In this document: in pieces, positions 1 through 8,856 of the stretch
Numbering within the stretch: position 1 is the first letter of the stretch
Layout: each line of letters begins with the position of its first letter
Origin: Parachlorella kessleri
Lineage: Eukaryota > Chlorophyta > Trebouxiophyceae > Chlorellales > Chlorellaceae
Assembly: GCA_001598975.1 (NCBI GenBank)
Contig: BBXU01001792.1
Span: 1-11,599 of the forward strand
Length of the DNA: 11,599 nucleotides
Direction of reading: 5' to 3'
Made by a program: the position numbers and the translations under genes
The notes under the pieces: generated by a model
What the model was told of the DNA's origin: nothing
Databases searched by the model: none
What the model saw: the letters and a program-made list of their open reading frames with translations, nothing else

Positions 1-3000
1 TCCATTCCTTGAATATGGACAGGTTATATCCATTCCCAAACAATACATTGTACTGGTGATGCATGGTATGCAAGGTACACGTATATACACCCTGCATGCA
101 CTGCGGTACCCCGTCCCCATGCCTAAACCTCGTTGATGCCAAGAACGCCTCAAAGGACGCATCTTTGGAGCCCGTAGGGATGTTAAGAACTGCCAAGGTC
201 AGTCAAGCTCATGCCAAGGCACCCCTTTGTCCCCAGTGGCTGCTCTGCACAATGGTGAGCAAGCTTGTCTGCTGGTCCACGGCTACCAGGCTCCCACGCA
301 CCTGCTTCAGCTCCTCTATCTCAAAGCCGTTGGCAAACCGCCTGACCTTCTTGTTGCTGCTGGGCACCTCACCGGCCGCTACCGGCTCTGCACCAAGAGA
401 AGGGCATTGCAGAAAAGCTGCGCTTTGCTTGGCTTCGTTGGCCAGTTGGCAGACAGACGTCGCCATCTTTGTGGGTGTACTGGCATGGACTGGCATGGAC
501 TCACATGGACTCGGATAGAGTGGAAGTGAGCTGTGACTCCATACAAGAGCCTAAGCCCTACTTGCCTTCCTTGGTTGGCGTCTTGGCCTGCTGCTGCTGC
601 TTGACTCCTGACTTCGACTGCTGCTGCTGCTGTTGCTGCCCTGCCTCTTTATGCTGCTGCTTGGATGCTGACTTCTCCTTCTGCTTCTGCTGCTCCTTGG
701 GTGTCTGTGCAGCAGCTGCTGTCGCTGCTGGCTTGCCCAGCTTGCTACCCTTAGCATCCTCCACTGCCTGCTTCTTGGCGGGAGTGGGGTCTACGTCAGA
801 TTTGCGCTTCTGGCCAGCATGCTGCTGAGCTTGCTGTGAAACCTTCTCCTCTTCCTCCTCCTCCTCCGATGACTCCTCATCATCATCTTTACCATACAAA
901 CACTTTGTTATGTCCCGGGCTCAACACCGCGCGAATGGCCTGTCCTTCCATCTTATCAGGCTCAGGCAACTCAGTCCCGTCAGTGCCATATGCACCCCCA
1001 TGTGACAGGGGCGCGCATGCAGTGCAGCGGCTGCTGATGATGCACACATTCAGCCATGGGGCAGGCACTACCCACGACCAGCCATAGCCATACCCACGAG
1101 GCCCGGACTTTCTTAAGCCCACGTTTACTGAGCTGTGTTGTCCTCACCTTCGCCGTCCTCCTCGTCATCTTCATCGCTGGCACTGACGTCGTCATCTCCA
1201 GAGTGAGCAGCCTTGCCGTTGGCTGTCTCAGGCGCCGGCAGCGCCTTCAGCGCCCCAGGCTTAGCGGCGCCAGCAGGCTCTTCCCCATCCTGCATGTAGA
1301 CAGGGGGGCTTCCGGTGGACTAACCATGTGGGATACATGTGTGTCTTCCCGCCCCTGTAGACCCCTGCACAGTCAGAACCACCAATACATAGCAGCGGCA
1401 CCCACCCTAAGGCGGCCTGTGTTATCTCTCAGCACAGCCCTGCTGCTTGCAGTGCCCGAGGCATCACATCTCAACCTTGTAAAGCTGCACAGTGCAGGCC
1501 CCAGCAAGCTTTGGAACATCAGGTCAGGTGTCCCATCCAACCCCAACAAGCAGCTTCAACTTTCATGACCTTCCACTTGCCCGCAGCCCAGCCCTCAGCC
1601 TACAAGAGTACCAGTGACTCATAACTCACATTAATTTCCTCCCATGACGCCCCGGCGGCCATCTCGTAACTCACATTGATTTCCTCTATGACGACCCGGC
1701 GGCCCTGGCCAAGCTGCCGAATGCCGTCATCGTCCTCGTCACTTTCGCTGTCTTCTTCGCTGCCCTCCTCATCCCCTGCGCACACGGTTTGACATGGTGC
1801 AACCGTTAGTTTGTAGGGAAGGCGACATCCACTTGCTGGCTTGCTCACAGCCTTGCTCATCCTGAACCTCTGCAAGCAGGACTATTAAACCCAGCTATTT
1901 GGGCAGGCAGATACCAGCAGACTCTGTCCTGCAAGCTCCTCTGCTGCTGAGTAGCGCAGCCCACACTGTGTACCGATGCTTCCACCAGAGAATCCAGTGC
2001 CGACACCAAGGCATCATCAGTAATCGAGGACTATGCACTTGGCATCTAAAGTGAAATGGCAACATGACAGGAGGCCCGCTGCTCGCCAAGTTACCATGGG
2101 AAGGGACCTGCTCTCTACTATCCTGGGCAGATTTTACCCTCAGATGACTTACCGCTACCACCCTCCTCGCTTTCATAATCTGAGTCATCCTCTGAGTCAT
2201 ACTCCGACGCCAAGACGGGCACCCCATATTCATCATAGCCCAGAATCTGGTCCTGGTGGTTATCATCGTCTTCGGAGTCATCCTCGTAGTCATGGGCATC
2301 ATCTGCAAAAGAACAGGTAGACTTAAAGGCGATCTTTTGCATTTTTTTCAGCCTCATCAACAAAACTGTAACTTTCAACTTGTTGCAGTACCCCTCCCGT
2401 GGTGCCAACGTGTTCAGGCAGGCAGGCAACAAAGCGGGAGGGTTGGGGGTGTAGCGGCCTGGCAAGGTAGCACAGCTTGTCACCACGCCATGGTCCACAA
2501 AGTGATGACCCCTCACACGCCAGCATCTCTCCTATCCAAGTCAGCCAGCTTAACGAACCCCTCTGTCAGGCATGCCACCAAAATGCCAAAACTGCAAGCC
2601 AAATGGCGCAGTAAGTGCACCAGTGAGCCCAACGCAACCGACGCTGATGCAATGGACGTGCATCCTGCATGGAGACCAGCGCCGGTCACTCACCCAGCTC
2701 ATACTCTGGCATGTAGTAGCCAGTCAGGTGCACAGCCGTGGGACCCTCCACGCTGAACTCGGCGTACGAGTCAAAGATGAGGTCCAGGCCGGTACTTTCT
2801 GTACCGCCCTCCCGCAGGCAGCACACCACCAGCGGCTCGCCATCACCCACTTTCACGCGCAGCGCGCAGCGCACGCCCTTGCTGGCGGCCACGCCCAGGG
2901 ACGCCTGCGGCGTGGGAGTGCAACCGCTGCCAGGCTATGCAGGAGAGAAGTGCGTTTGAGGGGCAGCGGACTGCGTTGGTCGCAGTGGGACAACTGTCCT

Positions 3001-3425
3001 GTGTTGGGCAGCCGGCATTGTGTACGCTGGCAGCAACAAGGACGCCTCACCCAGCCCTGCCTCAGACCAAAGTAAAGACATCTACACATCCCCCTTGCTG
3101 AACTGCTTTGCAGCACAGGCGACCAGACAGGGTTGGCAGTGGGGAGCCGCAAACCAGGTCCCTGACTCCCAGCTCATCCCTCCTGCAAGCACTGCTTGTC
3201 TAGCATCAGGAGACTAGCAGAAAGCCTTCAGACTGTCTACCGGCCCTCCCTGCCCAGTTAGTACCCGTCAGAAGACCTGCAATTCAAGCCCCTGATGGAC
3301 CTGGAAAGGAGGGTGCGCAGCAACAAGCTGGCGCCCACCTGGGAGAGGTGTAGCTTGCTGCCCTCTGGCGGCGGCACAAAGGGGCAAACCTTGCCAGGCT
3401 TGACTTCCACGCCCCAGAAGGCCAT
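1..3425 (-). CDS. FKBP53: Nucleolar FKBP-type peptidyl-prolyl isomerase, nucleoplasmin-like N-terminus (3' part off window)
   Basis: Plant FKBP53 and yeast Fpr3/4-type proteins are nuclear histone chaperones with a prolyl isomerase domain. Coding exons read on the minus strand: 3425-3339, 2904-2694, 2302-2153, 1775-1675, 1289-1148, 886-566 and 387-302. All phases match, giving 366 residues before the left edge. Residues 1-99 form a nucleoplasmin-like/HD2-type domain: it opens MAFWGVEVKPGK and carries EFSVEGPTAVHLTGYY. Residues 100-231 hold three Asp/Glu tracts, with VVIEEI before residue 183. Exon 6 gives a Glu run followed by a Lys/Gln/Ala-rich basic linker with poly-Gln. Exon 7 ends VRRFANGFEIEELKQ, the strand that leads into an FKBP fold. 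The roughly 100-residue FKBP core should follow left of position 1; I find no convincing exon in 1-301. The exon 6 acceptor (GGTAAAG) is weak, and the exon 6 donor is GC rather than GT. The family call is firm; the exact orthologue is inferred. Confidence 0.87.
481..510. repeat. 10-bp tandem repeat, about 3 copies
   Basis: TGGCATGGAC occurs twice exactly and a third time with two changes (TCACATGGAC). It lies inside the FKBP intron 388-565. Confidence 0.7.
588..730. repeat. CTG/CAG trinucleotide repeats coding poly-Gln
   Basis: Several short runs of CTG (CAG on the coding minus strand) lie within exon 6 of the FKBP gene. They encode Gln stretches of up to seven between Lys/Ser-rich spacers in the basic linker. 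Confidence 0.8.
1622..1710. repeat. 45-bp tandem duplication containing a 5' splice site
   Basis: Two adjacent copies (1622-1666 and from 1667 on) are about 85-90% identical. Each ends, on the minus strand, with GAGGAAAT-Y-AAT followed by GTGAGTTA. They cover the end of FKBP exon 4 and its donor. Confidence 0.85.
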
Positions 3426-3917
3426 CCTGTTCCACTTAACGGCACCCAGGGCACCTGCACGTTTGCACTGATGGGCGACCTTCAGGGCTTGGATGGATGC
3501 GTGGGTCCAATGCCTCTAAACCACTCCTGACGGAGTACCTGCCACCGGTGAACGATAAGCAAGGCGAACCCTCAAACACGCTCATTGATGAAGACAGCAT
3601 ATATGGCATGCATGCGATCAGTAACTTACCTGTAGCTCCTTATCTGGATTGATTATCAATATGGTCGCTAATTTAATTGGCAGCTTGACCCTTAGGAGAT
3701 AGACCCTCTTAAAGCAGACTTAGGCGGCAAGTACTGCTGTGACTGCTACGTTGGGAGGCATTCCTCCCCAGCAGCTCCCCAGCTGCTCCCCAGGGGCTGT
3801 ACTGAACACACTGCAGAAAGTTGTTAGCGATTAGGACTTTGAGCCAACCTACCTTTTGTCTTACCTTGGTTGTCCTAGTTTCGTTGAGGCAGGGATGGCA
3901 TCTCTCTGACATGCAGC
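3426..3917. promoter_or_regulatory. Divergent promoter region between the FKBP and CHORD-like genes
   Basis: About 490 bases separate the two divergent start codons. I see no coding exon. An AT-rich island at about 3641-3690 stands out from the GC-rich surroundings. It includes the 11-base palindrome TTGATTATCAA (3649-3659). A 10-base perfect palindrome GCATGCATGC lies nearby (3606-3615). Shared promoter function is inferred from gene orientation. Confidence 0.5.
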
Positions 3918-3943
3918 ATGTTATTCAGTTGCCAGCGTACTAG
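3895..3943 (+). promoter_or_regulatory. Two short upstream AUGs before the CHORD-like start
   Basis: ATG at 3895 opens a 4-codon frame ending at 3909. ATG at 3911 opens a 10-codon frame ending at 3943, overlapping the proposed start at 3918. They matter only if transcription starts upstream of 3895; otherwise 3918 or the in-frame ATG at 3966 would be first used. Confidence 0.3.
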
Positions 3944-4608
3944 CTTGCGGGGGCTACCTGTGGCTATGCAAACGAGCCAACAGGCTGTTAGGAAGCAAAC
4001 AACCACCTGCCGGCGGTGTAAGCAGCAGTTTGTCAGGGAGGATAATAATGCCCAGGCTTGCCGGTTCCACACAGCCTTCTTCACTGGGGGAGAGATAAGC
4101 AAGGCAAGTCCAGTAGCTTGCTGGCATTGAATAAAACCCAACTCTGCCACGTGGCAGCCAGGGCAGGATCCCCTGGAAGGCAAACGTACTGCCTGGTTGC
4201 CTAACCCCACATTCCCAAGCCCCTTGGCAGTGTAGGCTATAGGCTTTTGCAGGGCGAGCAGCCGTCCAGAGGACCAGCTAATATCTGTTGTGGGACGGAC
4301 GGGTCTCATCAGGTGAGCCCGCCTTCTGGGCAGTGCCCCTACCTGCCTGACACTGCACACAGGTGTGCTGATGAAAGGCCTCACTTAACCCTGCCAATCA
4401 CTGGACCAGGACACGACTCGGGCCTTGTTGGCCATGCGTTCCACACCCGCATTGACACTGGTGTGGCCTAGAATGCAGACCTTAACTTTCACCACCGGGT
4501 GTGATGTACAAGTGCAGGTTCTGGGACTGCTGCGGCAGCGAAGACCCTGACGCCCCAGGGTGTAGTACTGGCTTTCATCGAGGCTATGATGACCCAGAGG
4601 ATGAGTAG
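3918..4608 (+). CDS. CHORD-like zinc-binding small protein, possibly organelle-targeted
   Basis: Three exons (3918-4103, 4236-4312, 4518-4608) join in phase 0 and then phase 2 to give 117 residues. Visible are C31-x2-C34, N43-N44, C48-R-F-H51, then FWDCC (C92, C93), GC (C103) and H108, near an acidic C-terminus. Six Cys and two His in this order, with an aromatic residue before CC and GC-x4-H at the end, match the ligand layout of a CHORD zinc domain. The spacing and FWDCCG differ from the usual KxWSCC. I recall similar uncharacterised proteins in plants and algae with a GGE-x-K segment followed by FWDCCG. Residues 1-30 are basic, Ser/Thr/Gln-rich and free of acidic residues, as in a transit peptide; this is inference. 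A later in-frame Met is at 3966. The first intron uses a GC donor (AAG|GCAAGT). Function unknown; metal binding is inferred from the ligand set. Confidence 0.8.
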
Positions 4609-5186
4609 ACTCTACTCTTACTCGCGGACTGCAGCCGGAATGCAAGCTGCAAAGCAGCGCAGGTTGTGAGATGGAGCGGATTCCTGCGCCCGCTTGGTGG
4701 CAGATGCCGGGCAGTTCGGCTCTCGCCACCAAGCGCTTGGCATGCTGATCGTTGCATTTTGACGCTTGGCACCTTGAACCTGACTTCTTGCTAAGCTCTG
4801 GCACTGTCTGCCGTCCCGGGCCACAGCTAGTGGGGCATCTTCTCCAGTTGCGCGCATCACCACCTGCAGTTGCATCCTTGGGTTCCTGCTGGCCCATGCC
4901 CGGACCTGTTGTATAACTACACCTGACCTCTACACAATTCATATTTTGCATTAAGATGCCGCCAAGACACAGTCCTTCTATCCAGACCGAGCGCACCGTG
5001 CGACTGTGACAATTCGGGATGCGCGCGCGGGACGTGCTCCGCCTGCTGTGACGGCGGGAGTCCTCCACTGGAGGTCCACAAGTCACGATATATTGAAGGC
5101 ACGATAATAGATTGAGGAGATTATCCCGTGCAAGCCAGAGGGTCAACCGCACACACACTAGAAAACAACAACTGCTTAAAACCACG
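4609..5186. other. Intergenic stretch between the CHORD-like and membrane-protein genes
   Basis: This holds the 3' UTR of the CHORD-like gene and the promoter and 5' UTR of the next gene. No TGTAA signal is visible in it on the plus strand. A long open frame on the minus strand crosses it but shows no protein-like conservation. Confidence 0.5.
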
Positions 5187-6652
5187 ATGGAGCCTTGGAG
5201 GGGCGCCCTGGTGAGAAACAACTGAATAATCTGAAATATGCGATAGCACCGTAGCAACCGCGATGCGCGACTGTCGCAGGGATCCCTTCTTCTCCTGTTA
5301 CTAGGAGTTCTTCAGGTAAACAGCCAAGCCACAGTTGTTGCCAGCCCTTCCATTTGGTCTCGTTTTACTGGAGCCAATTGGTGCCTTGAAAGTAGGACAG
5401 ACAGGCTTCTGAAGGCTGTGCAGCTTGTGCATCGCAGGGAGCAACGGCCAGCACAACAGTTATTGCTCCACAACTGGCATTCGTTGTCAACATTCCCAAG
5501 TTCACGCTCGCGGCCTGGAATGGCAGCTTGAGCGAACAGGCTAAATTCAAGCAGCACATAGCAACAGCGATCACCTCAGGTCAACAGTCGCTTTGTGTCT
5601 AAGTTTCCAGCCAGAGTTTGGCGGCGTACTGCAAGTCTTACGTGGCGCATGGAGAGCTTGCAAGCATAAGAGTGGCTTCCTGTGCTGTGCAGGGCGTGTG
5701 CTGGTACTAATAGACCCTGCTGCCACTGCTTTGCGGGGCATCAATGTCCCCACGTATATCCGGTTCCTGGAAGATGGAATGGACCCCAGTAATGCAAACG
5801 AGTTCTTCTTTAATCTTCTGGAGCACCCTGAGGATGTTCTGCCACCCGTCGAGTATGGGCTAGTCAATGCAACCCTAGCACAGTTCAGTCTTGTGCAAGC
5901 GGACCCCAACGTCTACACAGGTGATTAAGCTCTTCTGGGTGCAACCTCAATCAATCAACCAATATGCTTCCCACAGCAGCAGCAAGCATGTGCCGTTGAT
6001 GCAACCGTGATGGTCAATATAGTAATAAGGCAGCTAAAACGTGTGCAACTTGCTGCATGTTGCTATTTTGGGGTACGCAGACTATATGAATGCCGCATAC
6101 GTGCTCTACCATTACTTGGCTGCATCAGCAGCTATGTCGCAAGCTGCTGAACATAATCGGCAATGACATGCTACACCTGCACTGCACACCTGGTTTGAGC
6201 TTTGAATCCCTATGTGTGCAGCTCCTTACCAGCAGAAGAAACCCAACACAGCTGCGATTATCGGCGGAGTGGTGGGCGGCGTGCTCGGAACGGCTGCCCT
6301 TGTTGGCGTTGCTGTCGTGCTGTCTAGGACTGGCACGGGGGCACATATGCTGGGCAGCCTTCCTGGTGCCATCACAAGAATCCCAGGGAGCCTCCACCTG
6401 CCAGCCATGATGAGGCTGCCGGTTGGCTGGCAGCGGGCAGAATTTGGAGAGAGCCCACAGGCCACATCAAAGGTAAGCCTGCTAACACCCTGTTTCCATG
6501 CTTTGGGTATTTGACTAGGAGAAGGAGGAACTACCAAGGGTGCCTTGCATCGTTGCTTTGCTTGTGAGTAACTAGCCATGGATTTTTCTTTTCTGCAGGC
6601 GCCGGCTGGCGCTGTGGCCTTTGTGTCTACTTCAGTGGCGTCCAAGGTGTAG
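5187..6652 (+). CDS. Type I single-pass membrane protein with algal-type ectodomain
   Basis: Six exons (5187-5210, 5280-5315, 5438-5579, 5693-5920, 6222-6472, 6599-6652) have matching phases and give 244 residues. The two tiny first exons build a signal peptide: MEPWRGALGS, six consecutive Leu, then GVLQ, and GATA at the start of exon 3, with likely cleavage after A24. The ectodomain (about residues 25-150) contains N-glycosylation sequons at N48 (NGS) and N126 (NAT). It has two halves: KFTLAAWNGSLSEQAKFKQH, and a second with DPAATALRGINV and PEDVLPPVEYG. This resembles a domain pattern I recall as frequent in secreted or surface proteins of volvocine and related algae: a helix with F-x2-x-I/L, then a strand ending in a short L-x2-P segment and YG. 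No enzyme motif is seen. A Gly/Ala/Val-rich transmembrane helix spans residues 154-177, preceded by KKPNT and followed by a 67-residue basic tail. No name assigned; surface location is inferred. Confidence 0.72.
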
Positions 6653-6815
6653 AGTTTGCGCACCAATTGCCATATCTCCATTTTACTTCTTATTTTCTGC
6701 TGGTTGAGAGGCTTCGGTACATGTTGTGACAAATATTTGACGTGACGTGGAGTGCCTGGTGAAGTGTGAAGCACATAGGTTTAGCAGTGGATTACCAATC
6801 CATGACAGCTGAACA

Positions 6816-6820
6816 TGTAA
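6816..6820 (+). promoter_or_regulatory. TGTAA polyadenylation signal of the type I membrane protein gene
   Basis: TGTAA is the usual chlorophyte poly(A) signal. This copy lies about 165 bases after the stop codon at 6652 and about 60 bases before the next start codon at 6882. No other TGTAA lies between stop and next gene. Confidence 0.55.
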
Positions 6821-6881
6821 GAAAACCCAAACGAGTACTGCTCTACAAAATCTGTTATGCTCTCTACGAGTAAGTGAAATC

Positions 6882-7861
6882 ATGTCAGCCACACAGTTAC
6901 TGGGGCCCCGTGCCATTGGAGTGTGCTGGCAGTCTCGCGGCCTTGGGAACCATCTTGTACACGGCAAAAACTTTGTGGGCTTCATGCAGCATAGCTTGGT
7001 GCGACAAGGCGCGTCCCAGGTGCCCAGGCACCGCGCTGTGGCCGTCAAGGTACGGCAACCTTGGAAGGCTGCTTCTTCCTGCAGCTAGTATTGTGTACTT
7101 CCTGGCGCATCTCGAGTAGTATTGGCACAACGGTCATAACCGGTCCTTTAGGTGTGTGTCTGGTGGCGATTGGCTGCAGGCACAGGCAGCCAGTGACGCT
7201 GGCCTCACAACGCCGCCACAGCGTCACGCTTTTCTACACGACTTCTGTATGTGCATTCCATATGGCACCACAGTAGCGCTGTGCGGCCTGGTAATGAAGG
7301 TGTTTGGCGGTGGCCAGACGGCGCTGCTGGTGGCTGGGGCTGGAGTGCTGGAGGTGCTGCTGTCGAGCCTGAGCCTCAAGACGTGGCGGGCGCAGCAGCC
7401 TGTTGCCAAGCTCTTCACAGCTCTTGAAGCGGGTAAGATGGCCACTATAGTCGTCATAGCTGCAATAATGCTGACACGCGCTGCGGAGCTCGTAACTGTA
7501 CATGCTGGGGCGGCGGCTGTGCATTTCACCTCGGGCAACCGCATGGCGTGTGCAGTGCTCTGCAAGTGAAGTAGATGACTGTGGCTAAGTGAGGCTGGGT
7601 TTTGACTTCTCGCTGGAGAGAGCCTGCTCCTTGTGTCCCCTGTGTGCATAGGAGCTCACTTGACGAATTGTTGCTGACTGTGCAGGAGTGGCAGGGCTGC
7701 TAACATATGAGGCGTACAAGGGGCTGCAGCGCGGTGTGGCGCGGATACCGCACGCAGGGCTGCTGCTTCTCAGTGCCTTGATGACGCTGTTCCTGGTTTA
7801 CAACTTGGCAGCTGGCGGCAACCCACCCCCCAAGGAGAAGCCCGCAGCGGTGATAGAGTAG
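6882..7861 (+). CDS. FAX: FAX/TMEM14-family plastid fatty-acid export protein
   Basis: Members of this family (Tmemb_14) sit in the plastid inner envelope and help export free fatty acids for lipid assembly. Three exons (6882-7049, 7180-7432, 7686-7861) with phase 0 and phase 1 junctions give 198 residues. Residues 1-56 are rich in Arg, Gln, Ser and Ala with almost no acidic residues, ending RAVAVK, like a chloroplast transit peptide. The mature part starts near AQAASD. The family signature is HDFCMCIPYG at 76-85. Four short hydrophobic helices follow: about 82-99, 102-122 (before LKTWR), 131-150, and 163-181 ending in LVYNL, a typical family end. The C-terminus is a short Pro/Lys tail. Length fits small algal FAX proteins. 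The intron boundary at 7180 (cag before GCA) was chosen because an upstream AG at about 7151 breaks phase. Plastid targeting and substrate are inferred from the family. Confidence 0.87.
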
Positions 7862-7925
7862 CGTGGCAGCGGGCATTGGATGGTCCTTTGCACGTGTCAT
7901 GATGCGCGCAGTAACGCATGCCTCT

Positions 7926-7930
7926 TGTAA
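7926..7930 (+). promoter_or_regulatory. TGTAA polyadenylation signal of the FAX gene
   Basis: TGTAA lies 65 bases after the FAX stop codon at 7861, implying a very short 3' UTR. Confidence 0.55.
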
Positions 7931-8248
7931 GAACTGTTGGCTAGAATGAACACTGAAAATGAGCGTCCAGTTGGGGACGGACCACCTGCATACAAATCTA
8001 GGTACCCTTACCTCCGCTTTACACTCTTAGGGCTGCTTTGTGCACTGTGCTCGCCTAGTGTGGGAGCGACTGCTACCTGGCTGTGTGGGTTGCCATGCTT
8101 TCCAGCCTATCCTGTTAGCAGGTGATTATACTGTCATAGGGTCACTTTCCCCTAAGGCATTGACTGGGTATCCAAAGTTCCTCGAACGTCAGTGGTTCCG
8201 GTGATTGGGTGGCTTTGGTGGTTGCCTGGGTATTAAACCCAGTGAAGT
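7931..8248. other. Convergent 3' intergenic stretch
   Basis: This lies between the poly(A) signals of the FAX gene (plus) and the LysRS gene (minus). I see no convincing coding exon, RNA gene or repeat family. A 62-codon open frame at 7937-8125 has no family resemblance or splice support. Confidence 0.6.
8226..8242. other. Perfect 6-bp hairpin beside the LysRS poly(A) signal
   Basis: CTGGGT and ACCCAG pair perfectly around a 5-base ATTAA loop. On the minus strand the hairpin starts 6 bases after the TGTAA signal at 8253-8249, where cleavage would be expected. A role in 3' end formation is inference only. Confidence 0.35.
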
Positions 8249-8253
8249 TTACA
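8249..8253 (-). promoter_or_regulatory. TGTAA polyadenylation signal, likely LysRS
   Basis: TTACA on the plus strand reads TGTAA on the minus strand. It is about 600 bases past the LysRS stop at 8857, or about 390 past the alternative stop at 8643. It is the only such signal I see in the downstream stretch. Confidence 0.45.
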
Positions 8254-8856
8254 GGAATGCTGACATCTGGCCCGCTGTGACTGATGGCCTCTGGTTTCAT
8301 TCTGTCACGGGCCAAAAGTTGGCTATTCTTGCTTAGGACCTAGATTACCACTGCAAGGTGTCCACCATGATGTCACCCTGTTATCAGTACCCGCAACTCT
8401 GTCCCAGCAAACACTGCCTGCCAAAACCTGCCGACTCCTATGGGGTAAAACTGTATGCGAGTGAGGGGCCTAGTTCAGCACTCACACATGCACACCCAAC
8501 AATGTGACCACAGCAACAAGTTGAAAGATACACCCCTACCCCCCTGCAACTCAACCCAAATCATGCACACCTATGGAGGCCGACTGAAGATGGCCTAGAC
8601 ACACTGCTGGGAAACTGGAGTCTGTCCCGCTGCTCCTAAGCCTCAGGATGAGGCCTCATTGCCGTTACTCTGCAGCCAAAGCAAGAGCCCACAGTCAAAA
8701 ATAGCTCCCGCACCTTGCACCTAGTGCCTTTCAAGGCTGAGTGGCAAACTCCAACTAATGCCGCGATTGCTGCGGCCTTCCAGAAGGGATGGCAGCCACA
8801 TCTTGCGGGGGAGCGCACCTCAGTATATGGCACGTGAGCTGCGGCGCTGCCGATGA

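Noticed and set aside
1..301. Search for the next FKBP exon at the left edge (frame with GSKDASFEAFLAST).
   Set aside because: No match to the FKBP core that should follow (a Gly-Lys-x-Val-x-Val-x-Tyr pattern) and no clear acceptor; taken as intron.
469..828. Cys-rich plus-strand open frame over the CTG repeats.
   Set aside because: It is the complement of the CAG-coded poly-Gln linker in FKBP exon 6; poly-Cys is a shadow of the repeat.
4253..4471. Reading the second CHORD-like exon in the other frame (GEQPSRGPANICCGTDG and on to TAG at 4471).
   Set aside because: It contains a CCG that mimics the family motif, but the other frame with acceptor at 4235 gives AIGFCRASSRPEDQL and joins in phase to the true FWDCCG exon.
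4385..5257. A 290-codon open frame on the minus strand, the longest in the window.
   Set aside because: Its composition (rich in Cys, Ser, Arg) has no domain-like pattern. It lies antisense to the CHORD-like third exon, the intergenic stretch and the first exon of the membrane-protein gene, which have better splice and motif support.
7156..7179. FAX second exon starting earlier, at the AG near 7151 (SGGDWLQ).
   Set aside because: It would join the first exon in the wrong phase; the CAG at 7177-7179 gives phase 0.
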